Positions 35,433 through 44,104 of a stretch of DNA of 64,000 nt are shown piece after piece (position 1 is the stretch's first letter; each line of letters begins with the position of its first letter). Source of the stretch: CAWGLW01 sp963823525 (GTDB lineage Bacteria > Pseudomonadota > Gammaproteobacteria > Steroidobacterales > Steroidobacteraceae); NCBI GenBank assembly GCA_963823525.1, contig CAWGLW010000005.1, positions 186,001 to 250,000 on the forward strand, given 5' to 3'. Position numbers and translations under genes: made by a program. A model generated the notes under the pieces. That model was not told where the DNA came from. It saw only the letters and a list, made by a program, of their open reading frames with translations, and did not search any database.

Positions 35433-36362
35433 GTGTCGGTTGCAGGCGTCTTGCAGTCAACGAATCCGGGTACGGAGGTGGCCGTCCTGTTCGCGGATGT
35501 CGTGGGCAGCACCCGTCTCTATGAGGTGCTCGGTGACCATAAGGCACGCGACCTGATTCTGCTCTGTGTCGGGCTCATGCGGCACTCCACCGAGCGCAAT
35601 CGCGGCTCCGTGATCAAGACGATCGGCGATGAAATCCTGGCGATTTTCCCGACGGCGAACGACGCGGCCAATGCGGCCGCCGAAATGCAGCATGACGTCA
35701 GCGCACATCCCGATCTCGCATTGCAGGGCCAGCACATTGCGATCCGGATTGGCTGTCATTTCGGGCCGGTTGTGCTCGAGAACAAGGATGTATTCGGTTC
35801 TTCCGTGCACACCGCCAATCGCATGACCAGTCAGGCGAAGGCGGGGCAGATCGTCGTCACCGCAGAAACGGTTCAGCGTCTCTCGCGGGAATGGCAGTCC
35901 TGTACGCGTCGCATCGACGTCACGTCCTTACGTGGGCGCAGCGATGCGATCGAACTCTACGAGGTGATGTGGCAGCAGGAGGATGCAACCAGCATGCTGC
36001 CCTCGATTGCAATCGAATCCCGGACTGAGGCGCGGGCTCGTCGTATCCGGCTGCGCTACCTCGGTCGGGACTATGTTTTTGCGGAGTGCAATCGTGCGCT
36101 CAATCTTGGCCGCGCGGATGAAAATGACATCGTCGTCAAGGGCAATCTCATTTCCCGGCTGCACGCGCGTGTTGAAATCGCCCGAAACCGATTCGTGCTG
36201 ATAGATCAGAGCACGAACGGTACGTTCGTGGTAACTGAGGCGGCCGGTGAGAGCTTCGTCAGGCGCGATTCGATCACGCTAAAAGGGCGCGGACTGATCG
36301 GGCTCGGGCGCTTGCCCGAGGCGAGCGCGAGCGACGCCATCGAGTTTCAGCTCGAAGACTGA
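35433..36362 (+). CDS. Class III adenylate/guanylate cyclase with C-terminal FHA domain
   Basis: A protein of 309 residues with a GTG start. The cyclase domain (about 15-185) has the first metal Asp in VLFADVVGSTRLYE, Lys and the second Asp in VIKTIGDEILAIFP, and the Asn-Arg of HTANRMTSQAKAGQIVVT, so it looks catalytically intact. The FHA domain (about 210-305) has LNLGRADENDIV, the phosphothreonine-binding SRLHARVE and LIDQSTNGTFV. This order suggests a nucleotide-cyclase output tied to a phosphopeptide-binding module. No Ser/Thr kinase of the Hanks type was seen next to it. Confidence 0.9.
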   Translation: MSVAGVLQSTNPGTEVAVLFADVVGSTRLYEVLGDHKARDLILLCVGLMRHSTERNRGSVIKTIGDEILAIFPTANDAANAAAEMQHDVSAHPDLALQGQHIAIRIGCHFGPVVLENKDVFGSSVHTANRMTSQAKAGQIVVTAETVQRLSREWQSCTRRIDVTSLRGRSDAIELYEVMWQQEDATSMLPSIAIESRTEARARRIRLRYLGRDYVFAECNRALNLGRADENDIVVKGNLISRLHARVEIARNRFVLIDQSTNGTFVVTEAAGESFVRRDSITLKGRGLIGLGRLPEASASDAIEFQLED

Positions 36363-36416
36363 ACTGCCGCAGTGGTCCCCTTCCCCTGAAGAGGGATCCG
36401 CGCGGCGACCCGGATT

Positions 36417-38159
36417 TCAGCCCAGCGCCTGTTTCGTAATCTCGTACTGCTTCTTCAGCGTCTGCGGCAAGCGGTCCCCGTATTCATCGAGATAGCGGCC
36501 AATGTCGTCGATCTCGTTGTGCCAGGCTTCGCGGTCCACGTCCATCAACTGCTCTACCGTCCTTTCATTCAGCTCGAGGCCGTTCAGGTCGAGGTCCTCG
36601 TGATGGGGGAGGTAGCCGATCGGTGTCTCATAACCATCGGCCCGGCCCTCACAACGATCGATCACCCATCGCAGCACTCTCAGGTTGTCGCCGAAACCCG
36701 GCCAGAGGTAATGGCCATCCTTGTCCTGGCGGAACCAGTTCACGTGGAAGACTCGCGGCAGGGTCTTGGCCCGATCCTCGAACGACAGCCAATGCTGCCA
36801 GTAGTCGGCGTAGTTGTATCCGCAGAAGGGTTTCATCGCCATCGGGTCGCGACGGACCACGCCGACCTGGCCGGTTGCAGCGGCTGTGGTCTCGGAGGCC
36901 ATGCCTGCGCCCAGCAGCACGCCATGTTTCCAGTCTCGAGCCTCGAAAACCAACGGTGCGACTTCGCGCCGTCGGCCACCAAAGAGGATGGCGGAAATGG
37001 GCACGCCCTCGGGATCCTCGGTCATGGGAGAATAGGTCGGATTCTGCTTAGCGCTTACCGTGAACCTCGCGTTCGGGTGAGCGGCGGGGCCGTTAGCCTT
37101 ATCGTAAGGCCGTCCCTGCCAGTCGAGCACCGGTTCGCCTTCGGTAAGCCCTTCCCACCACGGCCGATTATCAGCCGTCACCGCGACATTCGTGAAAATC
37201 GTGTCGCGGTGAATCATGTCGTAAGCGTTCTTGTTGGTTTTCTTATTCGTGCCTGGCACGACGCCAAAAAACCCTGCCTCCGGGTTGATTGCGCGCAGTC
37301 GCCCGTCTGAGCCCACGTGCAGCCAGGCAATATCCTCACCAACGGTCCAGACCTTCCAGCCGGGCATCGACTCCGGCGGGATAAGCATGGCCAGGTTCGT
37401 CTTTCCGCAGGCCGACGGGAACGCAGCGGCGATGTAATGAACTTCGCCTTCGGGACTTTCGATACCTACGATCAGCATGTGCTCAGCCAGCCATCCCTCG
37501 GAGCGGGCCTGATAGCTGGCAATTCGCAGGGCATGGCATTTCTTGCCGAGCAGTGCGTTGCCACCGTAGCCCGAACCGATGCTCTTGATCGTCAGTTCTT
37601 CCGGGAAATGCATGATCAGTCGGCGTTCCGGGTCCAGGTCGCCGATGGAGTGGAGCCCGCGGACAAAAGTGCGGTCTTTTTCAATGCGCTCCAGGGCGGC
37701 TTTACCCATGCGCGTCATCAGGCGCATGTTCAGCACGACGTAGGGACTGTCGGTAATTTCGACGCCGCAGCGCGAAAACGGCGATGCAATTGGACCCATG
37801 CAGTAAGGAACCACGTACATCGTGCGTCCCTTCATGCAGCCTTTGAACAATGCGTCAATTTTCTGGTGAGCCGCCGCAGGTTCCATCCAGATGTTGTTTG
37901 GGCCGGCGTCCGCTTCTTCCTTCGTGCAGACGAATGTCAAGTGCTCGACGCGGGCAACATCGGAAGGGTCCGATCGATGCAGGTAACAATTCGGGTGTGT
38001 TTCCGGGTTGAGCCTGGTCAGGTCGCCGGTTTCGAGCATCAGCTCGATCAACTCATTGCGTTCAGCTTCTGATCCCGTGCACCAGTGGACTCGGTCGGCC
38101 TCGGTAAGGCTGGCGGTTGCGGCGACCCAGTCGCGCAGTGCGGCGTTTGTCGTAGTCAT
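36417..38159 (-). CDS. pckG: GTP-dependent phosphoenolpyruvate carboxykinase
   Basis: A protein of 580 residues, close to the family length. P-loop AAAFPSACGKTNLAML, kinase-2-like VGEDIAWL, and the substrate-binding FSRCGVEITDSPYVV, ISAILFGGRRR and PFCGYNYADYWQHWL are intact. The Cys in FPSACGK is the reactive residue of GTP-type enzymes. It converts oxaloacetate to PEP in gluconeogenesis. A strong terminator for the upstream phasin gene (38281-38308) insulates it, so its promoter must be in the about 120 nt before 38159. Confidence 0.97.
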   Translation of the reverse strand: MTTTNAALRDWVAATASLTEADRVHWCTGSEAERNELIELMLETGDLTRLNPETHPNCYLHRSDPSDVARVEHLTFVCTKEEADAGPNNIWMEPAAAHQKIDALFKGCMKGRTMYVVPYCMGPIASPFSRCGVEITDSPYVVLNMRLMTRMGKAALERIEKDRTFVRGLHSIGDLDPERRLIMHFPEELTIKSIGSGYGGNALLGKKCHALRIASYQARSEGWLAEHMLIVGIESPEGEVHYIAAAFPSACGKTNLAMLIPPESMPGWKVWTVGEDIAWLHVGSDGRLRAINPEAGFFGVVPGTNKKTNKNAYDMIHRDTIFTNVAVTADNRPWWEGLTEGEPVLDWQGRPYDKANGPAAHPNARFTVSAKQNPTYSPMTEDPEGVPISAILFGGRRREVAPLVFEARDWKHGVLLGAGMASETTAAATGQVGVVRRDPMAMKPFCGYNYADYWQHWLSFEDRAKTLPRVFHVNWFRQDKDGHYLWPGFGDNLRVLRWVIDRCEGRADGYETPIGYLPHHEDLDLNGLELNERTVEQLMDVDREAWHNEIDDIGRYLDEYGDRLPQTLKKQYEITKQALG

Positions 38160-38280
38160 CGGCTGTTTCCTTTATCGGCTCGAACCTGGCTGGACCGCCG
38201 GTCGGCAGGTACTCGTACTTTGCAAAAGATGGCTAAATTATAGCGGCCAAAGATCGCCCTGTACGGCACGATGCGAACAC

Positions 38281-38308
38281 AAAAAAAAGCGCCCTCCGGG
38301 GAGGGCGC
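38281..38308 (-). terminator. Rho-independent terminator of phasin copy A
   Basis: A perfect 9-bp stem GCGCCCTCC paired with GGAGGGCGC with a GG-centred loop, followed on the minus strand by eight T. It is part of the duplicated unit. Confidence 0.93.
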
Positions 38309-38357
38309 AATCAGGGGGAGATCGGTGCAGTGTTATTTACTTATTGTTTTTACTGCT

Positions 38358-38981
38358 TCAGGCGGCCTTGCGGGCCTTGGTGACGGCGCGCTTGCCCTTT
38401 GCCTTGGTCCTGGCGACGGTGCGCTTGGTCTTGGCCTTGGTCTTGACGGCGGTGCGCTTGCCCTTCGCCTTGGTCTTGGCGGTGGTCTTTCTAACGTTCT
38501 TTTTCATCGTGCTGAGCGTGGGGATCTCATCCTCCAGCGGCTTGATGATGCGATCGAAGGTGTAACCGGCGACGTCGCGCAGGTCGCGGCCCGTGGTCTT
38601 GAAGATGTCGACGGCACGGTTGGCATCGTCGACGATGCGGTCACGCGTCGCCGGCAGCATCTTGATCTGGGCCTGGACGAGGTCGACGACGTTCGAGGCG
38701 CGCGAGGCACGCTCGAGGCGGTTCGCGGCGTCGGTGATGGCCGAGGTGACCATGTCGGACTGCAGTTCGATAAGGTTCTGCAGCGTGCTCTGTGAGACGT
38801 TGGTCAGCTTGATACCCGTGCGGGCCAGCGTGCGGACCGGGCTCTTGAGGGTCTTGATCGAGTCGGCGGAGCCGGCGACGGCTTCGCGCACGGTCTCAAC
38901 CGAATCCCTGCGGATCTGGGCGACCTGATCGACGAGCATTGAACGATCCTTGGTGACGAATTCCTGAATCTGACTGAACAT
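38358..38981 (-). CDS. PhaF-like phasin with histone-like tail, copy A
   Basis: A protein of 207 residues; the start at 38981 has AGGAG 8 nt ahead. The N-terminal about 155 residues form the amphipathic helical phasin domain (MFSQIQEFVTKDRSMLV, then SQSTLQNLIELQSDMVTSAI). The C-terminal about 50 residues are a Lys/Arg/Ala/Thr-rich tail with repeats such as KTKAKGKRTAVKTKAKTKRT, like the AlgP/histone H1-type tail of PhaF. PhaF coats polyhydroxyalkanoate granules and ties them to the nucleoid. The same protein is encoded again at 39184-39807. No PHA synthase is in the window. Confidence 0.85.
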   Translation of the reverse strand: MFSQIQEFVTKDRSMLVDQVAQIRRDSVETVREAVAGSADSIKTLKSPVRTLARTGIKLTNVSQSTLQNLIELQSDMVTSAITDAANRLERASRASNVVDLVQAQIKMLPATRDRIVDDANRAVDIFKTTGRDLRDVAGYTFDRIIKPLEDEIPTLSTMKKNVRKTTAKTKAKGKRTAVKTKAKTKRTVARTKAKGKRAVTKARKAA

Positions 38982-39029
38982 GGTGATGGCTCCTGGTTGG
39001 ATGCTGCGGTGCAACAATTGCTGCAGTGC

Positions 39030-39058
39030 ACAATAACCGCGTTGATCGATTGTGTCAA
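39030..39058 (-). promoter_or_regulatory. Sigma-70 promoter of phasin copy A
   Basis: On the minus strand: TTGACA (39053-39058), 17-nt spacer, TATTGT (39030-39035). The -35 is consensus and the -10 matches 4 of 6. About 48 nt of leader precedes the start at 38981. Confidence 0.75.
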
Positions 39059-39106
39059 CTGGTTTCTTGCTCGCTGCGCCAGCGCCTCATGTCAACCCCG
39101 GGAGCC

Positions 39107-39134
39107 AAAAAAAAGCGCCCTCCGGGGAGGGCGC
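39107..39134 (-). terminator. Rho-independent terminator of phasin copy B
   Basis: Same stem (GCGCCCTCC/GGAGGGCGC) and eight-T tail as copy A, placed just upstream of the copy A promoter on the minus strand, insulating the two genes. Confidence 0.93.
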
Positions 39135-39183
39135 AATCAGGGGGAGATCGGTGCAGTGTTATTTACTTATTGTTTTTACTGCT

Positions 39184-39807
39184 TCAGGCGGCCTTGCGGG
39201 CCTTGGTGACGGCGCGCTTGCCCTTTGCCTTGGTCCTGGCGACGGTGCGCTTGGTCTTGGCCTTGGTCTTGACGGCGGTGCGCTTGCCCTTCGCCTTGGT
39301 CTTGGCGGTGGTCTTTCTAACGTTCTTTTTCATCGTGCTGAGCGTGGGGATCTCATCCTCCAGCGGCTTGATGATGCGATCGAAGGTGTAACCGGCGACG
39401 TCGCGCAGGTCGCGGCCCGTGGTCTTGAAGATGTCGACGGCACGGTTGGCATCGTCGACGATGCGGTCACGCGTCGCCGGCAGCATCTTGATCTGGGCCT
39501 GGACGAGGTCGACGACGTTCGAGGCGCGCGAGGCACGCTCGAGGCGGTTCGCGGCGTCGGTGATGGCCGAGGTGACCATGTCGGACTGCAGTTCGATAAG
39601 GTTCTGCAGCGTGCTCTGTGAGACGTTGGTCAGCTTGATACCCGTGCGGGCCAGCGTGCGGACCGGGCTCTTGAGGGTCTTGATCGAGTCGGCGGAGCCG
39701 GCGACGGCTTCGCGCACGGTCTCAACCGAATCCCTGCGGATCTGGGCGACCTGATCGACGAGCATTGAACGATCCTTGGTGACGAATTCCTGAATCTGAC
39801 TGAACAT
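39184..39807 (-). CDS. PhaF-like phasin with histone-like tail, copy B
   Basis: The encoded 207-residue protein is identical to copy A, with the same AGGAG and start. A longer frame extends upstream to 40143 only because stops are lacking there; it has no leader features and overlaps the divergent gene, so it is not used. See copy A for domains. An identical pair doubles gene dose, but the differing promoters allow separate regulation. Confidence 0.85.
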   Translation of the reverse strand: MFSQIQEFVTKDRSMLVDQVAQIRRDSVETVREAVAGSADSIKTLKSPVRTLARTGIKLTNVSQSTLQNLIELQSDMVTSAITDAANRLERASRASNVVDLVQAQIKMLPATRDRIVDDANRAVDIFKTTGRDLRDVAGYTFDRIIKPLEDEIPTLSTMKKNVRKTTAKTKAKGKRTAVKTKAKTKRTVARTKAKGKRAVTKARKAA

Positions 39808-39855
39808 GGTGATGGCTCCTGGTTGGATGCTGCGGTGCAACAATTGCTGTAGTGC

Positions 39856-39884
39856 AGCATGGAACGCCGGACGATCCTTGTCAA
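39856..39884 (-). promoter_or_regulatory. Probable promoter of phasin copy B
   Basis: On the minus strand: TTGACA (39879-39884), 17-nt spacer, CATGCT (39856-39861). The -35 keeps the same 826-bp offset as copy A, but the spacer and -10 have diverged and the -10 is weaker (3 of 6). Confidence 0.5.
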
Positions 39885-40033
39885 GTAGACATAACCCGGA
39901 TGGATAGACTGGAGAGCCCGTGTATCCGGGGCTTCCAAGCGGGCCGCCTGGCCGAGCTTGTGGCCGGATCTGGCGGTTGGCCGCCGGAATTCGCCTTGCC
40001 CGCGGCACAAGCCTGACGCAAAGTCGCTGGCCA

Positions 40034-40603
40034 ATGACCGCCTCCAGAGAAAACTCGCCAGCCGGGCGTCGAATCCGGACTCCAGGCCGACGTGTCGCGC
40101 CATGGATGTGGCTGGCCATCAGTCTCGTCGCGCTTGCGGACACGGGCGTTCAGAATCCGGCGGAGGGGACCGATGTCCAGGGCACTGGACCGGTTGAAAT
40201 CCGCACGCTCGTCGAGCGGCTTGGCGACGGCGAACCCGATCAGGAGCTGCTTTTCGAGCCGCTTGCGCCGGAGTCTCGCCTCGACACCGGTGACCAGGTC
40301 CAGTACACGATCCGGGTGACCAATCCAGGTGAGGAGCCGATCGGCGAACTGGTAGTAACCAAGCGATTGCCTGTCGGGCTGCGTTACGTCGCGGGTACGG
40401 CGGTCGGGCCCGGCTGCGAAATTCGTGTTTCGGATGACGGGGGGCGAACGTTTCGCGGGTCGGATTCGACCATAGCGGTCTCCGCCGCAAATGAACCCGA
40501 GCCTTTCACGCCCGTCCCATATACTCACGTGCAATGGATTTTGTCGGGTCCCCTCTCGGCGGGTGCGACCGCGATCCTGCGCTTTCGCGCGACCTTCAAC
40601 TGA
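40034..40603 (+). CDS. Exported protein with DUF11-like domain
   Basis: A protein of 189 residues from ATG 40034; a longer frame to 39920 is possible but would overlap the phasin B leader. A single hydrophobic segment (WMWLAISLVALA, about residues 24-36) acts as signal peptide or anchor. The C-terminal about 110 residues resemble a DUF11-type beta-sandwich (DTGDQVQYTIRVTNPGEEPI, then VVTKRLPVGLRYVAGTAVG), found in surface proteins. It lies 6 nt ahead of the helicase gene, so the two may share a transcript. Function unknown. Confidence 0.65.
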   Translation: MTASRENSPAGRRIRTPGRRVAPWMWLAISLVALADTGVQNPAEGTDVQGTGPVEIRTLVERLGDGEPDQELLFEPLAPESRLDTGDQVQYTIRVTNPGEEPIGELVVTKRLPVGLRYVAGTAVGPGCEIRVSDDGGRTFRGSDSTIAVSAANEPEPFTPVPYTHVQWILSGPLSAGATAILRFRATFN

Positions 40604-40609
40604 GCCATC

Positions 40610-42571
40610 GTGTCTAATCAGGATCTCGAAGCTGTTTTCGGGCAGGACGGGCCGCTGGCAAGGTCTTTGCCGGGTTATTCGCTTCGGCCTGAGCAACTTG
40701 CAATGGCGGAGCAGGTCGCCCTCACCATCGAATCCGGGGAGGTGCTGATCGTGGAGGCGGGCACCGGTACGGGTAAGACTTTTGCCTACCTGGTGCCCGC
40801 GCTTCTGTCGGGAAAGCGCGTGATCATTTCGACCGGCACGCGTGCACTCCAGGACCAGTTGTATCATCGGGACCTGCCAGCCGTCTGCGCCGCCATCGGC
40901 CGCCCCGTGAGCATCGCGCTTCTTAAGGGTCGATCAAATTACCTGTGCCGGCACCGGCTCGATCTTGCGGAGCAGCAGGCGCATTCAAGAGGGCTCCGGC
41001 GCGAGGTCGCGCTGGCGCTGCCCGGGGTACGAGACTGGGTACATTCAACGCGTGGCGGCGACATTGCGGACGCACCGGGTCTTGGCGAGCAGGATCCGGT
41101 CTGGCCGTGGGTTACCTCGACGCGTGAAAACTGTCTCGGCACCGATTGTCCGCAGTTCGAGGAGTGCTTCGTGTTGGCCGCCCGGCGAAAGGCGCAGGCG
41201 GCGGACATCGTCGTTGTAAACCACTATTTGTTGATGGCGGACCTGGTACTGAAGGATGAAGGGTTTGGTGACCTTCTGCCCGGCGCGGATGCCATCGTCA
41301 TCGACGAGGCCCATCAGCTACCCGATGTGGCCGGTCAGTTTCTCGGTCACGTGGTCAGCACCCGCCAGCTGTCATCACTGGCTCGCGATCTCTCAGCTGA
41401 ACTGTTGCTCTCGCAGCAGATGACAGGTGGCCTGGATCCAGCCCTGGTTGCGCTGGATGCCCAGGTCGAGGCGGTTCTCAGGGCAGGAGAGCAGATCGAG
41501 GGCCGCTTCGAGCACGCGCAGTGGCCCGAGCCGTTGATCGAGGCACTCGATGGCCTGGCGAACCGGGCCAATGACCTTGCGGTCCTGCTCGAACCGCTCT
41601 GCTCGGAGGGACAGGCCGGCTGCGCACGTTTGCGCGAGCGACTCACGGATTGCGTGCAGCGGTTGCATTCCTTCACGGGTGATGAAGTGGTGGACGGCGT
41701 ACGCTGGGCGGAGAGCACCGCACGCAGCCTGAGCTGTCATTTCGCGCCGCTGGATGTGGCCTCCGGGCTCAGTGCCTTGATGCTCTCCCAGGGCTGTGCC
41801 TGGGTTCTGACCTCGGCAACACTGGCGGTCGGCGAAGACTTTACGCATTACAAACGTCGCTCCGGCCTGGTCGACGCGGTCAGCGCGCGTTTTGAAAGTC
41901 CGTTTGATTTCCAGCGTCAGGCGCTGCTGTACCTGCCCCAGGGACTCGACAATCCAGGCAGTCCGGGCCACACCGGCGCCGTGATCAAAGCAGCCCTTCC
42001 AGTGCTCGAGGCAAGCGGCGGCCGGGCTTTTCTGCTGTTTACGAGTCACCGGGCATTACGCGAGGCAGCCGATGAAATGCGGCGCTTGCCGGGTGTACAT
42101 GGCGCGATGCCGCTGCTGGTGCAGGGCGAGGCGGCGCGCGATCAACTCCTGCGCCGGTTCAGGGAGGCTGGCAATGCAATCCTTCTCGGTACCGGGAGCT
42201 TCTGGGAGGGTGTGGATGTAAAGGGGGAGGCACTGTCCGTCGTAATCATCGACAAGCTGCCTTTTGCCGCGCCCAACGACCCGGTGCTCAAGGCGCGCCT
42301 GGCCGACATTCGCGAGCAGGGCGGCAACCCGTTTTTCGACGAGCAGGTGCCACAGGCCGTGATTGCGCTGAAGCAGGGCGTCGGTCGCCTGATTCGGGAC
42401 ACGGAGGATTCCGGTGTTGTCATGCTTTGTGACCCGCGCCTCGTAACCAAAGGCTACGGCCGCGTCTTCATCCAGAGTCTGCCGCCGATGAAGCGCACGC
42501 GTTCGCTGGCCGAGGTCGTCGACTTCCTGCAGGCACGACTGGGCCGCTGCGCGGACCGAGCCAGCTGCTGA
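40610..42571 (+). CDS. yoaA: DinG/XPD-family ATP-dependent DNA helicase YoaA
   Basis: A protein of 653 residues with a GTG start. Helicase motifs are Walker A (VEAGTGTGKTFAYLVPALL), Ia (STGTRALQDQL), DEAH box (AIVIDEAHQLPD), motif III (TSATLAVGED) and motif VI (QGVGRLIRDTED). Four cysteines (NYLC, and ENCLGTDCPQFEECF) are placed as the iron-sulfur cluster of the XPD group. YoaA is a 5'-3' helicase that works with the DNA polymerase chi subunit in repair. It precedes tsaB by 54 nt. Confidence 0.93.
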   Translation: MSNQDLEAVFGQDGPLARSLPGYSLRPEQLAMAEQVALTIESGEVLIVEAGTGTGKTFAYLVPALLSGKRVIISTGTRALQDQLYHRDLPAVCAAIGRPVSIALLKGRSNYLCRHRLDLAEQQAHSRGLRREVALALPGVRDWVHSTRGGDIADAPGLGEQDPVWPWVTSTRENCLGTDCPQFEECFVLAARRKAQAADIVVVNHYLLMADLVLKDEGFGDLLPGADAIVIDEAHQLPDVAGQFLGHVVSTRQLSSLARDLSAELLLSQQMTGGLDPALVALDAQVEAVLRAGEQIEGRFEHAQWPEPLIEALDGLANRANDLAVLLEPLCSEGQAGCARLRERLTDCVQRLHSFTGDEVVDGVRWAESTARSLSCHFAPLDVASGLSALMLSQGCAWVLTSATLAVGEDFTHYKRRSGLVDAVSARFESPFDFQRQALLYLPQGLDNPGSPGHTGAVIKAALPVLEASGGRAFLLFTSHRALREAADEMRRLPGVHGAMPLLVQGEAARDQLLRRFREAGNAILLGTGSFWEGVDVKGEALSVVIIDKLPFAAPNDPVLKARLADIREQGGNPFFDEQVPQAVIALKQGVGRLIRDTEDSGVVMLCDPRLVTKGYGRVFIQSLPPMKRTRSLAEVVDFLQARLGRCADRASC

Positions 42572-42625
42572 GGCATCCCCGGCTGTCCATACCCGTTACG
42601 CGCGGCTAACTGCTAATCTGCCCTC

Positions 42626-43321
42626 GTGCGCATCCTTGCGGTCGATACTTCGACGGAATCCTGCTCTGCCGCGTTGCTGTGCGGCGAGGACATTCGGCTG
42701 CGCCAGGAAATCACCGAGCGGGGTCATGCGGGGCTGATCCTGCCAATGGTCGACGAGCTGCTGAGCGAGGCCGAACTGAGTCTCTCCAGGCTTGACGGAA
42801 TCGCGTTTGGGCGCGGCCCGGGCTCGTTTACCGGTCTGCGCATCGCCGCTGCGGTCGTACAGGGCCTCGGCGTTGGCTCGAACCTTCCCGTCGTTGGAAT
42901 TTCCAGTCTCGCAGCGGTCGCGCAGCAGGTGCGCGCCAGGCCGGGTGAGGGCATCCTGGTCTGCAACGACGCGCGGATGGGCGAGGTCTATCACGGTACG
43001 TTCGCGTACGATGATTCGGGTATCCTGAGGCGTCTGACGGCCGATGCCGTGACCGATCCGGTGCAACTGGAAGTCGCGGTTGCCCTGGCGCACGCGGCCG
43101 GTAATGCGCTCGAACGTTACGCGCCGCTGCGAGAGCGGTTACTCGACCGGTCGGTGGTTGTTCACGGCGGCCTTTATCCGCGCGCCGATGCGGTGGCCCG
43201 ACTGGCCATCGTCGAGTTCAATTCCGGACGTGCGACGGTCGCGAGAAGGGCGTTGCCCGTCTATATTCGTGACGACGTAGCCAGGCGACCCTCCCGGCTG
43301 TCACCGGCTCGTAACACTTGA
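42626..43321 (+). CDS. tsaB: tRNA threonylcarbamoyladenosine biosynthesis protein TsaB
   Basis: A protein of 231 residues with a GTG start. The N-terminal ASKHA motif ILAVDTSTESCSAALL, and GRGPGSFTGLRIAAAVVQGL, are diagnostic. TsaB is an inactive-fold partner of TsaD in the complex that makes t6A37 of tRNA. tsaD is not in the window. The neighbouring yoaA-tsaB order is common in gammaproteobacteria. Confidence 0.95.
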   Translation: MRILAVDTSTESCSAALLCGEDIRLRQEITERGHAGLILPMVDELLSEAELSLSRLDGIAFGRGPGSFTGLRIAAAVVQGLGVGSNLPVVGISSLAAVAQQVRARPGEGILVCNDARMGEVYHGTFAYDDSGILRRLTADAVTDPVQLEVAVALAHAAGNALERYAPLRERLLDRSVVVHGGLYPRADAVARLAIVEFNSGRATVARRALPVYIRDDVARRPSRLSPARNT

Positions 43322-43325
43322 AGCG

Positions 43326-43367
43326 TGTAATCCTGCCGCAACAAATGCATGTAACCCTGCCGAAACA
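43326..43367 (+). promoter_or_regulatory. Direct repeat before phoB, possible degenerate Pho boxes
   Basis: TGTAATCCTGCCGCAACA (43326-43343) is repeated as TGTAACCCTGCCGAAACA (43350-43367), 16 of 18 matching, period 24 nt. Each unit begins with a TGTAA(T/C) half like a Pho-box repeat, but the second halves are poor. It lies in the gap between tsaB and phoB. Confidence 0.4.
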
Positions 43368-43389
43368 CAAGGCTAAGCAGCGGATCCCC

Positions 43390-44085
43390 ATGACAGCCAA
43401 GCAGATACTCATTGTCGAAGACGAAAAGCCCATCCGCGACATGATCGCGTTCGGATTGCGGCGCGCCGGATTCGAGGTTCGCGAGGCTGAGGATTGCTCG
43501 ATGGCGCGCGCGAGCATGGCCGACCGGCGGCCCGACCTGTTGCTGGTCGACTGGATGTTGCCAGACCAGAGCGGGCTTGATCTGACCCGTTCAATCAAGC
43601 GCAACAAGGACACGGAGGACCTGCCCGTCATCATGCTGACCGCCCGCGCCGACGAGCAGGACAAAGTGTCCGGGCTCGAGGGCGGCGCGGACGACTACGT
43701 AACCAAGCCGTTCAGCCCCAGGGAGCTGCTGGCCCGGATCAACGCCGTGCTGCGTCGCAGTTCCCCGAATGGCGGCGACGAGATACTGGCGGTGGATGGT
43801 CTGGAGCTCGATGCGGCCAGTCACCGCGTATCGGCCAACGGCCAGCCATTGGCGCTGGGCCCGACAGAGTATCGACTGTTGCAGTTTTTCATGGGCCATA
43901 CCGAGCGCGTATTCTCCCGTGGGCAATTGCTCGATCGGGTCTGGGGCGGGAACGTGTACGTCGAGGAGCGCACGGTCGATGTACACATCCGGCGCCTGAG
44001 GGTGGCACTCGAGCCGTTCGGTTTCGACGGCCTGATACAGACAGTCCGGGGAGCGGGCTACCGCTTCTCCGGCAAGTGCGGGTAA
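43390..44085 (+). CDS. phoB: Phosphate regulon response regulator PhoB
   Basis: A protein of 231 residues from ATG 43390 (MTAKQILIVEDEKPIRDMI); an upstream ATG at 43318 adds 24 residues that overlap the direct repeat and lack family similarity. The receiver domain has EDE, the phosphoacceptor in LLLVDWMLPDQSG and Lys in DDYVTKPFSPRELLARI. The winged-helix DNA-binding domain ends in VDVHIRRLR and VRGAGYRFS. It activates Pho-box promoters when phosphate is scarce. The phoR gene follows after 19 nt. Confidence 0.96.
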   Translation: MTAKQILIVEDEKPIRDMIAFGLRRAGFEVREAEDCSMARASMADRRPDLLLVDWMLPDQSGLDLTRSIKRNKDTEDLPVIMLTARADEQDKVSGLEGGADDYVTKPFSPRELLARINAVLRRSSPNGGDEILAVDGLELDAASHRVSANGQPLALGPTEYRLLQFFMGHTERVFSRGQLLDRVWGGNVYVEERTVDVHIRRLRVALEPFGFDGLIQTVRGAGYRFSGKCG

Positions 44086-44104
44086 AAGGGCGGGCTCACC
44101 GATC

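Larger units (their letters stand above)
38280..39023. repeat. Direct repeat copy A (744 bp, phasin gene unit)
   Basis: Identical, as far as read by eye, to 39106-39849 at a constant offset of 826 bp. It covers the terminator, 3' UTR, whole coding region and leader up to just before the -10 element. Beyond 39023 the copies differ. Confidence 0.92.
39106..39849. repeat. Direct repeat copy B (744 bp, phasin gene unit)
   Basis: Second member of the tandem pair with 38280-39023. The 82 bp between the units (39024-39105) contains the copy A promoter. The pair therefore forms two complete, separately transcribed genes. Confidence 0.92.

Noticed and set aside
39184..40143. Longer 319-codon form of phasin copy B
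   Set aside because: The extra N-terminus overlaps the divergent DUF11-like gene and the copy B promoter, and copy A has no matching extension.
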